A stretch of 64,000 bases of DNA from NCBI GenBank assembly GCA_026874595.1, contig CM049309.1:29517033-29581032 (forward strand), written 5' to 3'. The notes beneath the pieces were generated by a model. It saw only the letters and a list, made by a program, of their open reading frames with translations, was not told the origin of the DNA and made no database searches. Position 1 is the first letter of the stretch. The number at the start of each line of letters is the position of its first letter. Origin of the DNA: Sipunculus nudus. Lineage: Eukaryota > Annelida > Sipuncula > Golfingiida > Sipunculidae. The position numbers and the translations under genes were made by a program. This document shows positions 24,353 to 36,521 of this stretch, in pieces.

Positions 24353-24800
24353 TAAAAGGGACCTGTGGGTCACTGCTATCAGCTAAAATTGATTCTGAGA
24401 ATATTTGTATAAAATCCTAGTGCTTGTGTTGACTGCACACTTTTATGCACTACGTGAAAGATGCAGGAGCCTCTCATGATCATAAACATGCATTGGTGAA
24501 AGTCAGTATTTCAACTAAGTGACTGTAATATGCATGTAAATAAATCCAATGGAAATATATGAAACCCTGCAAATTATAGAATTATGGACATGAGCTGAAG
24601 CGTAATAATACAAATTATTTATTAACTGAAACACATAATTAATTAACTGAATTAAAAATACAGTAAAAAAAAAATTTTCCATTTTCAAATGAGCATAAAC
24701 AAAATGTGGTGAGCAAGTTTAAACTAGCCAATTGGTTATACATTGCATCTGCACTGTGTAATATATGGAACTTGTGGCCTGAAACCATTTAATGATTCAG
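24353..24800 (+). repeat. Family A left part (long-left subfamily), copy
   Basis: Left end AAGGGACCTGTGGGTCACTG. The following sequence matches 5476-6032 and 38391-38930, including 'gatgcaggagcctct' and 'tattaactgaa'. Confidence 0.65.
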
Positions 24801-26001
24801 TAAGCAAAACAAATTTTAAGCATATTATAGCATATGATTTTATAATTTGTAATAAAAAATTCTGAAAATATATTTCAAGTCAGAATTGTCAGCACATCAT
24901 TATTTATCCTTCTTTTGACTCACATCAATTATGCATACATATATGTTTTCATATTTTTTTAATTAAATCACAAATGTTTAAAGTGAATTATATAAAAGAA
25001 AAGAAAATATTACTTATAAAAACATAATGCCACAACATGCATATGGCATCTTAAAGATTATTTTTTATTCATTATTCTACAATAAGTATTTAACATTTGA
25101 GTTTCAGTACAGGCTTAATTTTATTAACTTAATAAAAAATAAAAGATTCAGTAAATTTTATTAAAATTTTCCTTATAATCCTAGAAGCCTAGCAAATTTG
25201 TGTCAAGGGAGATGCCTGGAGTAAAGCAGCATAACATAGGTGAGGTGGGGATATAGTGTACTTGCACGTGTTACAGAGCGACGTTTTCTCAGGAATTTAA
25301 TAAGAAAGTGCTTGCTTACAATTTATTTGCACTTTAACTGATGAATGAATGAAGGTTATAAATTTTTTTAAACTCTGTCATCCCAAGGAATCCAAGATGG
25401 CCACCACTGCAGTCTTAACATAGAGATAATGTTATTATACTGTAATTTTTGCTTAAAACTTAAGGATATTGGATCGATTTATACGTTTTTGAATGTGTTC
25501 TGTCGATTGCAACTGCAACTAAAAGGATTTTTTATGAGCTCTGTGAACCCAAGGAATCCAAAAGGGCTGCCATGGCAATCTTAACATAGATATAATGATA
25601 AAAAAAGTGTAACTAATTGTCACATAAAACTAAATGATATTAGATAATTGGATCGATTTATACTTTTTTGAATATGTTCTGTTCATTGGAACTAACCAGG
25701 AGTTGTCGCATACTCACAGAGGGTACGCCAGGTCATAGTCAAATGAATTTATACTAATATTTTAACGCATAACATATCTTGGGCACTTTACTGTCATTTG
25801 TTATTTGATATGGTGATCAAAAGGAAACAGACCTTATAAAATTGATGCCTATGATCTCTTTTATATATTGCTGATTCTCTCATAGTAGTACTACATGGTC
25901 TAGGTGCCAACCAAATTACAACAAAACAAACATATATGAGCTGAAACAGGTCTAATTGTTACAAGTTATAGATAAGGTACTTTCAAAGCTAAAAAAGACA
26001 A
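24801..26001. other. AT-rich intronic sequence with a two-copy repeat
   Basis: Mostly unrecognised. Between about 25330 and 25695 a block of about 170-180 bp occurs twice (landmarks CCCAAGGAATCCAA at 25382 and 25549, GGATCGATTTATAC at 25471 and 25650). Confidence 0.55.
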
Positions 26002-27053
26002 ACAAGAGCACCGCAAAGTGGAGCGTCCCCTCGCATGGGAGCATCATGATATGGGGTGTATTACGCAAGTGTTAAAATGAGGAGGGGAGGTGTGTGAGCT
26101 TGAGCTTTGATGTCAAACTCAGTAAGTTGTATGTGTACGGGTGGGTGAGGCATATGTGTAGGAGAAAGCTTTAGATCAAATGATTTGACTTAAAATTGAT
26201 CAATAAAGTATATTGACACTGATTGGAAGACAAGCTTTTTCAAGAAGTGGGTGCTGTGGCCGTGACCTTTGACCCCATGACCTTAAAATCGATAGGTTTC
26301 TTCATCCGTGGGTGGGTAAGCCATATGTGCAAGATGAAAGGTTTAGGTCAAACGGTTTTGCTTTGAATGGATCCACAAGATTTTTCAGGAAGTCGGTGCT
26401 GTAACCGTGACCTTTGACCCTGACCTCAAAATCAATAGGTTTCTTCATCCATGGATGGGTAAGCCATATGTGCAAGATGAAAGGTTTAGGTCAAACGGTT
26501 TTGCTTTGAATGGATCCACAAGATTTTTCAGGAAGTGGGTGCTGTAACCGTGACCTTTGAACCTGACCTCAAAATCAATAGGTTTCTTCATCCATGGATG
26601 GGTAAGCCATATGTGCAAGATGAAAGGTTTAGGTCAAACGGTTTTGCTTTGAATGGATCCACAAGATTTTTCAGGAAGTGGGTGCTGTAACCGTGACCTT
26701 TGACCCTGACCTCAAAATCAATAGGTTTCTTCATCCATGGAAGGGTAAGCCATATGTGCAAGATGAAAGGTTTAGGTCAAACGGTTTGGCTTAAAATGGG
26801 TCCACAAGCTTTTTCAAGAAGTGGGAGTTGTGTTTGTGACCTTTGACCCTGTGACCTCAAAATTGATAGGTTTCTTCATCCATGGGTGGGTAAGCCATAT
26901 GTGCAAGATGAAAAGTTTTGGGCAAATGGTTAGGCTTGAAATTGATCGACAAGGCAATTTCGCACGGACAGACCAACGGCAAGACAGACGGACGGACGCA
27001 CAAACGGAGGCGTTACTATATCCCTTTTGCAACTTCGTTGTGAGGGGATAATA
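26002..27053 (+). mobile_element. Family C element, full length (about 1.05 kb)
   Basis: Left end ACAAGAGCACCGCAAAGTGG followed by GCGTCCCCTCGCA. The core is five direct repeats of about 143 bp (landmark GGTTTCTTCATCC at 26295, 26438, 26581, 26724 and 26869). The right end has a GACAGACGGACGGACG tract, ACTATA, then an imperfect hairpin TATCCCTTTTGCAAC-ttc-GTTGTGAGGGGATA (27019-27050) and ATAA. TGTGAGGGGAT at the right is the inverse of the left CCCCTCGCA motif. The short frames on both strands near the right end are not genes. Confidence 0.82.
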
Positions 27054-27244
27054 ATGCACACAAAAATCTAATCAGCCATGTTTGATCAGCACCAAAGAAT
27101 GCATATGGCATAGGAGTACTCATTTTTCCTAAAGGAAAGTTTGCACATTACGGGGATACAAATATCTCTACGGTACACTTGCTGAATAAAACGTACCATG
27201 TAGATCCAGGCATAAAGGCTAACACCACGGATGGAATCTTTTTT

Positions 27245-28115
27245 TAAACTAGAATACGGGTAGTCAACAAGTGACTACGTGTATCCGTCTAAATCAGAGT
27301 GGAACGGGTGAAGTGAGGCATGGATTGAGTGGCAAGGGGAAATAGAGTGAGGTGTGTTGCATATTAGCATGGATGTCTGCAGCCGAAATGTGTATGTAGG
27401 TTGCGCCACCTACCACAAATCCAGAAAGCTGTCCAAATTGTATACATATGCAAAATTTTAGGCAAAAGGTCAAACCACTACATGTATATGAATGATTTTA
27501 TCCCACAGCAGACAAATAGAAGGATTTGTGCAAAAATGGTGGCAGGTGGTGTCGCCAATTTTGTGTATGATTATGAGCTATGTGTGACCTATACACATGC
27601 AAAATTTAAGGGGGATATGTCCAACCAGTCCTGAGATATAAGCCTGAATGTCTGCAGCGTTAATATAAATGTAGGAGGCGCCACCTGCCAAAAAAATCGA
27701 GAAAGCTAACCAAGATGTATAAACACACAAAATTTTTAGGCAGATAAGTCAAGCCACTACAGAGATATGAGTGATTTTAGCCCATGGCAGACATACAGAC
27801 ACTGTGCATAAATGGTTGCAGGTGGCCCCTCAAGTTTTGTGTATGATAAAACCCTATGTGAGATCTATACACATGCAAAATTTTGGCCCAATCAGTCAAA
27901 CGGTTCCCGAGATATGAGCCTGGATGTCTGCAGCATAAACTAGAATGTAGGTGGCGCCATCTGTTATAAAATCAAGAAAGCTATCCAGGATGTATATGCA
28001 TGCTGAATTGCAGGTGAATTAGTCAAACCACTGCAGAGATATGAGTGATTTTAACCCAAGGCAGATGAACAGATGGACACTGTGCAAACACGGTTGCAGG
28101 TGGCGCCACCATTTT
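27245..28115 (+). repeat. Family H element, left end and core
   Basis: Left end ACTAGAATACGGGTAGTCAA, with stem GTAGTC/GACTAC around 'aacaagt', then GTGTATCCG. Core units of about 280 bp carry 'aaagctgtcca', 'gagatatgagtgatttta' and GGTGGCGCCACC-type palindromes (exact at 28099). It breaks off at about 28115 into the polyG-family unit. Confidence 0.7.
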
Positions 28116-28465
28116 TATAGGCTATGGCTGGTTTATATGATTGGTTTGTATTGATGAGTAAGAAATTGTTGCAATTAATAGTTTGTGTCTTGACCATGTG
28201 TTTCCTAATGTTGATATTGAAGCATGTGAGCAGTTTGTGACCATAAGGTGTATATTATTACCATGTTCAATGGTTGGCTTTTTGACAAACTGTTGACAGT
28301 TCAGCAGTTTACACATTTGTTCAATTAGATCTTTCTTTTTATAATATATTATTAAATATATATTTTTTATTTTATAAAATGTAAATAATTGCAATATAAC
28401 TAACGTCCCGGGTCCATAGGTGCAAGGACATGGTGGTGTGTGTGTGAGGTGTGTGTGTTTGGGGG
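28116..28465 (+). repeat. PolyG-family unit, isolated copy
   Basis: Matches the units at 10140-10480 (gattggtttgtattgatgag; tgttgacagttcagcagttt). Here the G-run is replaced by a (GT)n-rich stretch near 28430-28462. Confidence 0.65.
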
Positions 28466-28853
28466 AAATTACTCAATACTGACCTCATTTCTGGTATGTA
28501 CACAGGAAATATATAGAGGAATATCTTTATCTAATATGATAAAAATAAATCAGTGGTTTTGATATTAGGCAGTCTTGAAGTGTAACAATGGGTTTTTAAT
28601 GGAAAATTCAGGTTTTCCCTGAATATTTCAAAGGAATGAAGTTGCAGTGACCCAATTTTCGGTAAGGTAGGAAGTTCTGGGGAAATTAAAATGAATGCCG
28701 AATTTTATATCCAAAAGTCAAACTGTTTCAAAATGTGCCAGTTTAATGGGCATACAGACTTTATGACAGACAGATGGATGGACAGACAGATGGATGGATG
28801 GACGATGGACCACAACTATAGCTCAGATGACTGATAGTCAGCTGAGCTAAAAA
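28466..28853 (+). repeat. Family A core and 3' hairpin
   Basis: Family A core ending with GGACAGACAGATGGATGG, then GACGATGGACCACAACTATA and the hairpin at 28819-28849, then AAAA. Left end replaced by the polyG-family unit. Confidence 0.8.
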
Positions 28854-29353
28854 TGTGCGGAAACCTAATAGGTTTTTTTTTACGTATATTTTACTGAAAG
28901 GGCCACTTTTGTGCCTGACTTCCCATGAAATGGTCATCTAGTGATTGATCAATTAAGTGGAAGCTGGGTCGGTCAGACATTCAGTTTGTCTAAGTTTGTG
29001 CAAAATTTGGCCTCTCATGCTGAGACCTGCACATAAGTCAACCCCTCTTTCCTTGATTAATTTTTTGGGAACAAATTTCTTGATGTATATGCGGAATTTA
29101 CGGTAGTTACAAGTTTAGGTGTTGGCTGATGGGGAAACAAGTGTGTTAATAAGGTACATTGATTTCATTCTGTAAAATACAATAAATTTTCCTTAACAGC
29201 CTAAAACAACCAAAAATGACCATCAAGGTGCTAATAAACATATTTTCACCATATTTCACAGACTATAGGTCAACAAGACCTTATTTTAGGTTTCCAAGGT
29301 TATGTCTGGAAATGTCTGAATGTTAGGCAAGAACTGTAGCCTTGTATCCTGCT
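28854..29353 (+). repeat. Half of a TIR element plus family A2 core
   Basis: GTATATGCGGAATTTACGGTA at about 29085-29104 is the right terminal repeat of the TIR family seen at 20380-20405. Its left partner is not visible (28860-28890 is only vaguely similar). After it comes family A2-type core (ccatatttcacagactatagg; aggtttccaagg), the host of the LINE insertion. Confidence 0.5.
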
Positions 29354-32300
29354 AAGGGTGGCTGGACCTAAACTGCGATCTGATGGTGACATCATCAACC
29401 TCCAAACTTAGAACCATACTGAAAGAGTTAGATCTTCACCAACACATATGTCAACCTACCAGACTAACAAACAATACGGCAACCCTCCTGGACGTGGCTA
29501 TTACAAATTTTGATGAATATACAATTCAATCAGGAACCTTCCCTAAGAATTACAGCGACCATTGTGCAATATTTATAAAGATAAACTGGTTCACAAATAG
29601 TCACTTACAATCAAAACCCTTCAAAGTTTGGAAATACAAAAATGGTAATTATGAGGAAATGAGATGTAAACTTAGAAATGTAAACTGGAACAATATTTTT
29701 AACACAACAGATGATATAGAAGCTATCTATGACAAAATAATAACAGAAATTAAAAACATAAAAATCCAATGCATACCTACTCATATTATTACACATAATT
29801 CTTATAATAAAGAATGGTACACCCGAGATCTTAAACTGTTAAAAAGAAAATGCCTCAGGCTTCGTACAAGAGCAATGAAATCAAACAAGCCTAAAGACAT
29901 GGAAATCTATAAATCTACTAGAAATAAGTTCAACACAGAAGCAAGAAAAGCCAAAGCTAATTACCCATCAAAAGTTGCAGCTGAACTTAAAAATAACCTA
30001 CATAATGAAAAACAGTGGTGGAAAACTGTAAATATCTTAATGAAGGGTAATAACCAACAACTCATACCTCCACTTATCAATAAAGATGGAACATTTGCAA
30101 CAGAGTCAAAGGATAAGGCAAATTTATTAAATGAACAATTTATTAAACAAACAATAATTCAAGAAAACAATTCATCCACACCATTCCTAGCTAGTAAAAA
30201 TAGAAATAGACTTGACAACATCATTATTGATATTAATGAACTAGAATCAATAATGAAAGGTCTAAACTGTAACAAGTCCCAAGGTCCTGATGAAGTGCCC
30301 CCAATCGTCCTTCGGGAATGCCACAAAAAACTGGTTTATCCACTATGGAAATTTTTTACCTTGTCAATGGAAAAAGGGCAACTTCCCTCACTATGGAAAA
30401 AGGCTAACGTATAACCAATCTATAAAAATGGAGAAAAAAATATGCCAATTAATTACAGACCTATATCACTGACATCCTGTATTTGCAAACTTGTTGAAAA
30501 AATAATCTTTGCCCAAATGTTCAACTTTTTAAAAGAGAATAACATAATAAGCCCATATCAGTCTGGCTTTATCCCAGGAGACTCGACAGTATACCAACTG
30601 TCTGACCTATACAATTCAATCTGCCAAGACGTACAGGCTGTATTCCTAGATATGAGTAAAGCTTTTGACAAGGTCTGTCTGAAGGCCTCCTCACCAAATT
30701 GTCATCAGTTGGAATAAAAGGAAAATTACTTCGGGTGTTAGCACAGTATTTAAAAAATAGGAAACAAAGAGTAATAATTGAAAATGAACTTTCTGATTGG
30801 GGATCACTTCATGCAGGAGTACCCTAAGGGTCCATACTGGGACCCCTATTATTTTTAATATTCATCAACGACATCACAGAAAACATAGTGAGCAATATTA
30901 GATTATTCGCTGATGATACTATGTTATATCTCACCATAGAAAATCCATCATTAGCAGAAAAAATATTAAACAATGACTTTGATAAAATATTTAAATGGTC
31001 CACAAAATGGTTAGTCACTTTTAATGTAAAGAAAACCAAATCCTTAATATTTTCATCTAAATCATCTAAAACTTCTCACCCAGACCTATATTTAAATGCA
31101 TTAAAATAGATAAATTTAACAGTCACAAACATCTAGGATTAACATTCAGAAAGGACTGTAAATGGAATGATCACATAGAAAATATAAAAGCCAAAGCAAA
31201 CTCTAAAGTATTAATAATAAGCAAACTGAAATATATGCTTGATAGGAAAACTCTTGAAAACATATACTTCACTTATATAAGGCCAATATTGGAATATAGC
31301 AATGTTGTGTGGTGTAACTGCACACAAGAGCAAAGTGATACATTGGAGGCAGTGCAGCTACAAGCTGCCAGGATTGTGACAGGCTGTGTTAGAGGAACTA
31401 GCCATGCCAAACTATACAAAGAAACAGACTGGCCCCAATTAAAAAAACGTAGGGAAAACTCTGTGGTCATCCAACTACACAAAATGTTAAAACAAGAAAC
31501 TCCAAAGTACCTTTACCTTCTATTACCTCCACCAAGAAACTATACCTTTAATACAAGGTCAAGTGCTCTACTTAATATACAAAACATTTTCTCTAGAACA
31601 GACCTGTACTACAACTCATTCCTACCAAAATCTATACGACTATGGAACAAACTAGATGATAGACTTAAACACTGCCAGACCAGTAAATTGCTAAAAAATA
31701 ATATATCAAGAGAAATTGCTAAAAACAAACCACCTAAATATTATAATTCAGGATCAAGAAGAGCCCAGATAATTCATACACGGCTAAGAACACAGTGCAG
31801 TAATCTAAACCATGATTTATATAGAAGACACTTATCAAACGATTCAAAATGCCAATGTGGATTGGAAACAGAAAACGCAGAACATTACCTACTACAGTGT
31901 CACCTCCATGTCAACTCTAGAAGTAAACATCTCCCCCTAAATATACCTGTAGAAGAACTTCTTTATGGAAATCCCTATGCAAGCCACATCAGAAATGAAG
32001 AAATTTTTGAAGCAGTATCTTCATACATAGAAGACACAAAAAGGTTCAAAATATAATATTCCCCACCATATTTTCCCCTAAAAGTGATATTCATAATTCA
32101 GTCATAAAATTAGTCCTAATATACTAGGACCTGAAACAAAAATGAAACAAAAACAATTTTAAATACTTGTCTTCCAAATAATTAATTAAATTTAAAAAAA
32201 AAGAACAAATGAACAATTTCTTCCATTCTTACTAAGAAAATTTACAACTTGCCTTCACTTACCCAACATCCATACCACCCTACCTCACCTAAACTCACTC

Positions 32301-32470
32301 ACATCCAAACACTCGGAATACTGCCATCGTATATTGTTAATGGAAACATTCGGGAGAGAGTCGAGGTAAGCTTTAAGTAGCTTGCACTTAATCCCACTGA
32401 TGCTTGTATTATGTGATTTATATGTGCATATTCAGTATCAATAAAATATCTAAAACAAGGGTGGCTGGAC
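29354..32470 (+). mobile_element. 5'-truncated LINE with 14-bp target-site duplication
   Basis: A non-LTR retrotransposon occupies about 29368-32456, flanked by AAGGGTGGCTGGAC at 29354-29367 and 32457-32470. The 3' UTR (32057-32456) ends CAATAAAATATCTAAAAC with a plausible AATAAA signal and no long A tail. The element begins inside the endonuclease domain, so it was truncated on insertion. It lies in the sense opposite to TPR, within older family A2 sequence whose end resumes at 32471-32532. Confidence 0.9.
29371..32056 (+). pseudogene. LINE ORF2-type polyprotein, dead (endonuclease end, RT, C-terminal knuckle)
   Basis: Reading from the left: the endonuclease remnant DLNCDLM and the SDH motif (NYSDHCAIF, ~29550); a linker; RT entry with GPDEVPP and PINYRPISLTSC (~30442); RT motif A FLDMSKAFDKV (~30640); RT motif C FADDT (~30903); and a C-terminal zinc knuckle CQCGLETENAEHYLLQC (~31848). 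Breaks: an in-frame TAA at 30412-30414, a frame change near 30670-30690, a TAA at 30825-30827 where the family has a Pro-Gln-Gly motif, and another frame change near 31105. The last frame is open to a stop at about 32054. Cytoplasmic/nuclear target-primed reverse transcription is the family role. The clade is not assigned with confidence (Jockey/CR1-like layout). No ORF1 is present. Confidence 0.88.
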
Positions 32471-32532
32471 AGAGGTATGACTGGAATACAATCCATTGCT
32501 ATAGCTCAGCATGATAGAAAGTCAGCTGAGCT
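32471..32532 (+). repeat. Family A 3' end beside a TPR splice donor
   Basis: CTATAGCTCAGCATGATAGA, then AAGTCAGCTGAGCTGAAAA: a decayed family A hairpin that ends about 38 nt from the donor of the exon at 32571. It is the right half of the host repeat split by the LINE. Confidence 0.7.
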
Positions 32533-32570
32533 GAAAATGGTAGGAATATAGTAATAAAGTTATCTTGTAC

Positions 32571-32718
32571 CTGTGACCTTTGGATCTCTTCTTTAAGTTT
32601 CTGCATTGCATCTCCCAACTTTTTCTTCAACTGCTCAAGCTGTTGTTTGAGCTGGATGTTTTCAACCTGGTAAGCCTCCATTTTGGATTCTGCCAATTCC
32701 TTTTCTTTTCTTAAAAAC
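32571..32718 (-). CDS. TPR: TPR exon (FLRKEKE segment)
   Basis: The acceptor is ...tgtttgaag and the donor is gtacaa. One base completes the Arg codon from the previous exon, then 49 codons in phase: FLRKEKELAESKMEAYQVEN and a Gln/Leu/Lys coiled coil ending EEIQRSQ. FLRKEKELAESKMEAYQVE matches vertebrate FIRREKEIAETRFEVAQVE (from memory), a diagnostic TPR motif. A family A hairpin ends about 38 nt beyond the donor. Confidence 0.96.
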
Positions 32719-32849
32719 CTTCAAACAGTAATGCAAATATTTTGGTATTAAAACATTTTAATTGCATACAGCACTTGTAATATTTAAATATATATTTCAA
32801 TATCATTATTCTGACTACACAAATCTTCAACTGGGATTTTTCAACTGGG

Positions 32850-32880
32850 AAGGGGGGGGGGAGGGGGGGGGGGGGAAGGA
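32850..32880 (+). repeat. PolyG run
   Basis: Two long G-runs interrupted by one A; low complexity, possible assembly-sensitive tract. Confidence 0.85.
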
Positions 32881-33196
32881 ATCACCACGTAACATTGGTA
32901 TATGGTCCTTTGAATTAAAAGTATATTATGGCAACCAATATGACTTCAAAAATTTTCATGGACCGTTCCTTTGGTGTTACTAACTTTCCATTACATTTTA
33001 TCACAATCAGTTCAATCTTTCCTGTGGTATTTATAAACTGCTGACAGGGGTCTCAACGCTAAGCTGAATTTGTCTATTAGAATATTTTTAAAGAAATTTT
33101 TCAGAATGACGGTCCTGTGAACTTAACCAATGACCCTGTGACCAAAAAATCTGAGAACTTGCAGCATTAAGATTATATTAACAATCTTTTTAAAAA

Positions 33197-35652
33197 ACAA
33201 GGCCTACAGGCCTAATGCAAACCTGTGCAGAGTTTAGGAGTATGAATGGAGGTTTATTTTGAAAATTTAATATTGATCCTCCTAAGTCCTGCATATCTAC
33301 CTTAGTCATTATGATTTCAGCAAAATGGACGTTTCTGACCTGCAAGTTTCGGACTAGGACATTTTAAAACCAGCATATGGGTAGTCAACAAGCCACTATG
33401 TGTATCCGCAGAAATCAGAGTGGGACGGGTGAAGTGAGGCATGGATTAAGTGGCAAGAGGAATAGAGCGTGATGTGTTGCATATTAGCATGGATGTCTGC
33501 AGCTTAAACGTGAATGTAGGTGGTGCCACCTGTCATAAAATCAAGAAAATTGTCCAGGATGTATAAACCTGCAAAATTTCAGGTGGATAAGTCAAACCAC
33601 TGCTGAGATATGAGTGATTTTATCCCAAGGCAGATCAACAGACGGATGCTGTGCAGAAGTGGTTGCAGGTGGCACCACCAGTTTTGCCTATGATGAAGAG
33701 CTATGTGAGATCTATACACATGCAAACTTTTGGCCCAATCGGTCAAACGGTTCCCGAGATATGAGCTTGGATGTCTGCAGCTTAAACGTGAATGTAGGTG
33801 ACGCCACCTGTCATTAAATTGAGAAAGCAGTCCAGGATGTATAAACCTGCAAAATTTCAGGTGGATAAGTCAACCACTGCTGAGATATGAGTGATTTTAT
33901 CCCAAGGCAGATGAACAGATGGATGCTGTGCATAAATGGTTGCAGGTGGCGCCACCAGTTTTGCCTATGATGAAGAGCTATGTGAGATCTATACACTTGC
34001 ATAATTTTGGCTCAATCAGTCAAACGGTTCCAGAGATATGAGCTTGGATGTCTGCAGAGTAAATTTGAATGTAGGTGGAGACACCTGTCAAAAAATCAAT
34101 AAAGCTGTCCATGATGTATAAACCTGCAAAATTTCAGGTGGATAAGTCAAACCACTGCTGAGATATGAGTGATTTTATCCAAAGGCAGATTTACAGATGG
34201 AAGCTGTGCATTAATGGTTGCAGTTGGTGCCACCAGTTTTGCCTAAGATGAAGAGCTATGTGAGATGCAAAATTTTGGCCCAATCGGTCAAACAGTTCCC
34301 AAGATATGAGCTTGGATGTCTGCAGAGTATATGCAAATGTAGGTGGCGCCACCTGTCATAAATCTAGAAAGCTGTCCAGGATGTATAAACCTGCAAAATT
34401 TCAGGTGGATAAGTCAAACCACTGCTGAGATATGAGTAATATTATCCAAAGGCAGATGAACAGATGGACGCTGTGCAAAAATGGTTGCAGGTGGCGCCAC
34501 CATTTTTAGTGTATGTTATAAAGCTATCAAAGGGGTACATTTGTGCAAAATTTTTAGCCTGATCGGTCAAACGGTTCCCAAGATATGTTGGTTTATGTGT
34601 GGAAACAGACACAAAAATGGACGCTGGGCAGCAAGGAAAGGTCAGAGGTCAACCAAAAATTAGGTTGCAGCAGTTCACATGTGACCTGATGATAAACCTG
34701 ATTTGCTTAAAATGCAAACCAAGTTTTTTCAAACAGTTGAAAGATATAGTTCCAATAATCTGGGAATTCTGCATCTAAACATTATGTCTAGACGTCTAGA
34801 GGCTGTGTCTAGACGTCTAGACACATTGTCTAGACACCCCCCCCCCAGCCAGGTCAGTTGCCATGGTGATGTCTGGAACCCACCTGTTTGTACTGAGTGA
34901 CCTCTTGACTTGGCTGCTGAAACTCAGTATGAAGTCAAATCTGTTTTCAAATACAGAAAGCCTTTTTCAATTGGCTACAATGCTTTTTTAAAACTGTATT
35001 TACCCAATCTATTCTTATAAAACTGGCAGAACCTTACCACAGAATAAATCTTGTACAGTTTAAACCAATCAGCTGAACAGTTTCATCATAAATCAGTGTA
35101 TAAGCTAGAAGAGTTTAAAATTAAGTTTTTGCTTGTAAAAAACACATCAATGTAGGTGGCGCCACCAATACCTCTAAATCAGACATGACATATGTGACAA
35201 ACATTGGTATAAAATTTGGTCATTATAGCTCTAGCCGTTTCTGAGATTTTAATTTTAGTGTGCTTTTTTGGACAGATGACTTAGTTCAACCTCCTGTAAC
35301 TTGGCCAAAAATCTCCGAACTGGAACCATTTGAACAAATTTGAGAGAGATTGTTCCAGGGATCATTTCTGTGAAGTATTGGACAATTTGGCTGGACAATT
35401 TCAGAGAAGAAGATGTTTAAAGGTTTTTAAGCTTTTTCTCTATAAAATCTAAATTAATGCAGATACCCAATAATAAGCTCCAGGGCACCAAGTTTCACAT
35501 GTGACGAATTCTTACATGTAATTTGGAGCTGCTAGCTCCGACAGTTTCTGACTTACAGCCATGGACGGAGGAAAGCCAGCCCTGGAAGGCGGACAGCTGA
35601 CGACGGACGGACGACGCTGCGCCATCGCATAAGCTCACAGGTTTGCTAAAAA
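33197..35652 (+). repeat. Family E/H composite element, copy 2
   Basis: Left end ACAAGGCCTACAGGCCTAAT at 33197; embedded H-like start at about 33366 (GGGTAGTCAACAAGCCACTA). The core is about 3.6 direct repeats of 269-280 bp (landmark GTTGCAGGTGGC near 33661, 33941, 34217 and 34486), followed by an E-type block. Right end: ACGACGGACGGACGACGCTG, then GCATAAGCTCACAGGTTTGC and TAAAAA (35652). CACAGGTTTGC is the inverse of the left GCAAACCTGTG. Same nested order as copy 1 (1616-3845). Confidence 0.8.
34787..34852. repeat. Two TCTAGACGTCTAGA palindromes and a polyC run
   Basis: The perfect 14-bp palindrome occurs at 34787-34800 and 34808-34821; a third partial TCTAGACA and a C-run follow. Located inside the E/H composite; absent at the matching place in copy 1. 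Confidence 0.8.
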
Positions 35653-36365
35653 GTGGCATCAGTGACCTTGACTTCTTACCAGATAACCTCAGAATCTACA
35701 GATTTCCTCCACTTTAGGTAAGTAAGGCATATGTGAAAGATGAAAAAGTGCATTGACAATCATTTTTAAGATGAGGCTCCTGTGACCTTCACCTTTGACC
35801 TCTGGACCCTGATAATCAAAATGTCTCTTACTTTAGACGTGGATCATTAATAAATTAAGTTTGAAGCCAATCTGTCAATCTAAAGCAGAATTATCAATAC
35901 ATAAACTAACTAGTGAATAGATGGGCCATGTGACCTTGAACTTTGACCCCATTACCCATAAATCGAAAAGAATTTTCCCCTATTGTTGGGGGAGCAATTT
36001 CTTGAAGAAAAGAATCTTCCCTTATTGGTGGGTGAGCAATATCTTGAAGATGGAAGGTTTGTGAAGAAAAGTTTGGCTTAAAATGCATACACATTCTTAT
36101 AAAGAAACGGGTCTTGTGACCTTGACCTTTGGACCCCAAAATTGACAGGGTTCTTACTTTAGTGGTGAGCCATATACAAGTTAAGTTTAATACCAAAATG
36201 TAAAACTAAACTGGTGTTATCATCTGAAAACTAATTTGTGAACAGATGGCCCAACTAACCTTTGACCTTTGACCTTGTGACCCAAGTTCATTTATGCTCT
36301 CCCCATATTGGCAAGTCAGCTAAATGTGCAAGATGGAAAGTTTGGGATGAAAAGCTTGACTTATT
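35653..36365 (+). repeat. Family C-like core units (diverged)
   Basis: Repeated GTGACCTTGACCTTTGGACC, 'gtgagccatatacaagttaag' and similar phrases at about 140-bp spacing resemble the family C core. No C ends seen. Confidence 0.6.
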
Positions 36366-36466
36366 TCCCCTTGCCACTCAATCCATGCCTCACTTCATCC
36401 GTCTCACTCTGATTTTGGCGGATACACATAGTCGCTTGTCAACTACCCATATTCTAGTTAAAATAT
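36366..36466 (-). repeat. Family H left end, minus orientation
   Basis: On the minus strand it reads ACTAGAATATGGGTAGTTGA, then CAAGCGACTATGTGTATCCG. This is the one clear copy of these families pointing with TPR rather than against it. It is cut off close to the donor side of the exon at 36522. Confidence 0.75.
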
Positions 36467-36521
36467 GGTTTTATTCATTTTCTTTGACGGCCAGTGTCCC
36501 CTGCCAGCTAAGGAATCTAAC

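Noticed and set aside
29611-29796. Minus-strand frames over the LINE coding region
   Set aside because: Shadows of the LINE frames, which explain the sequence fully.
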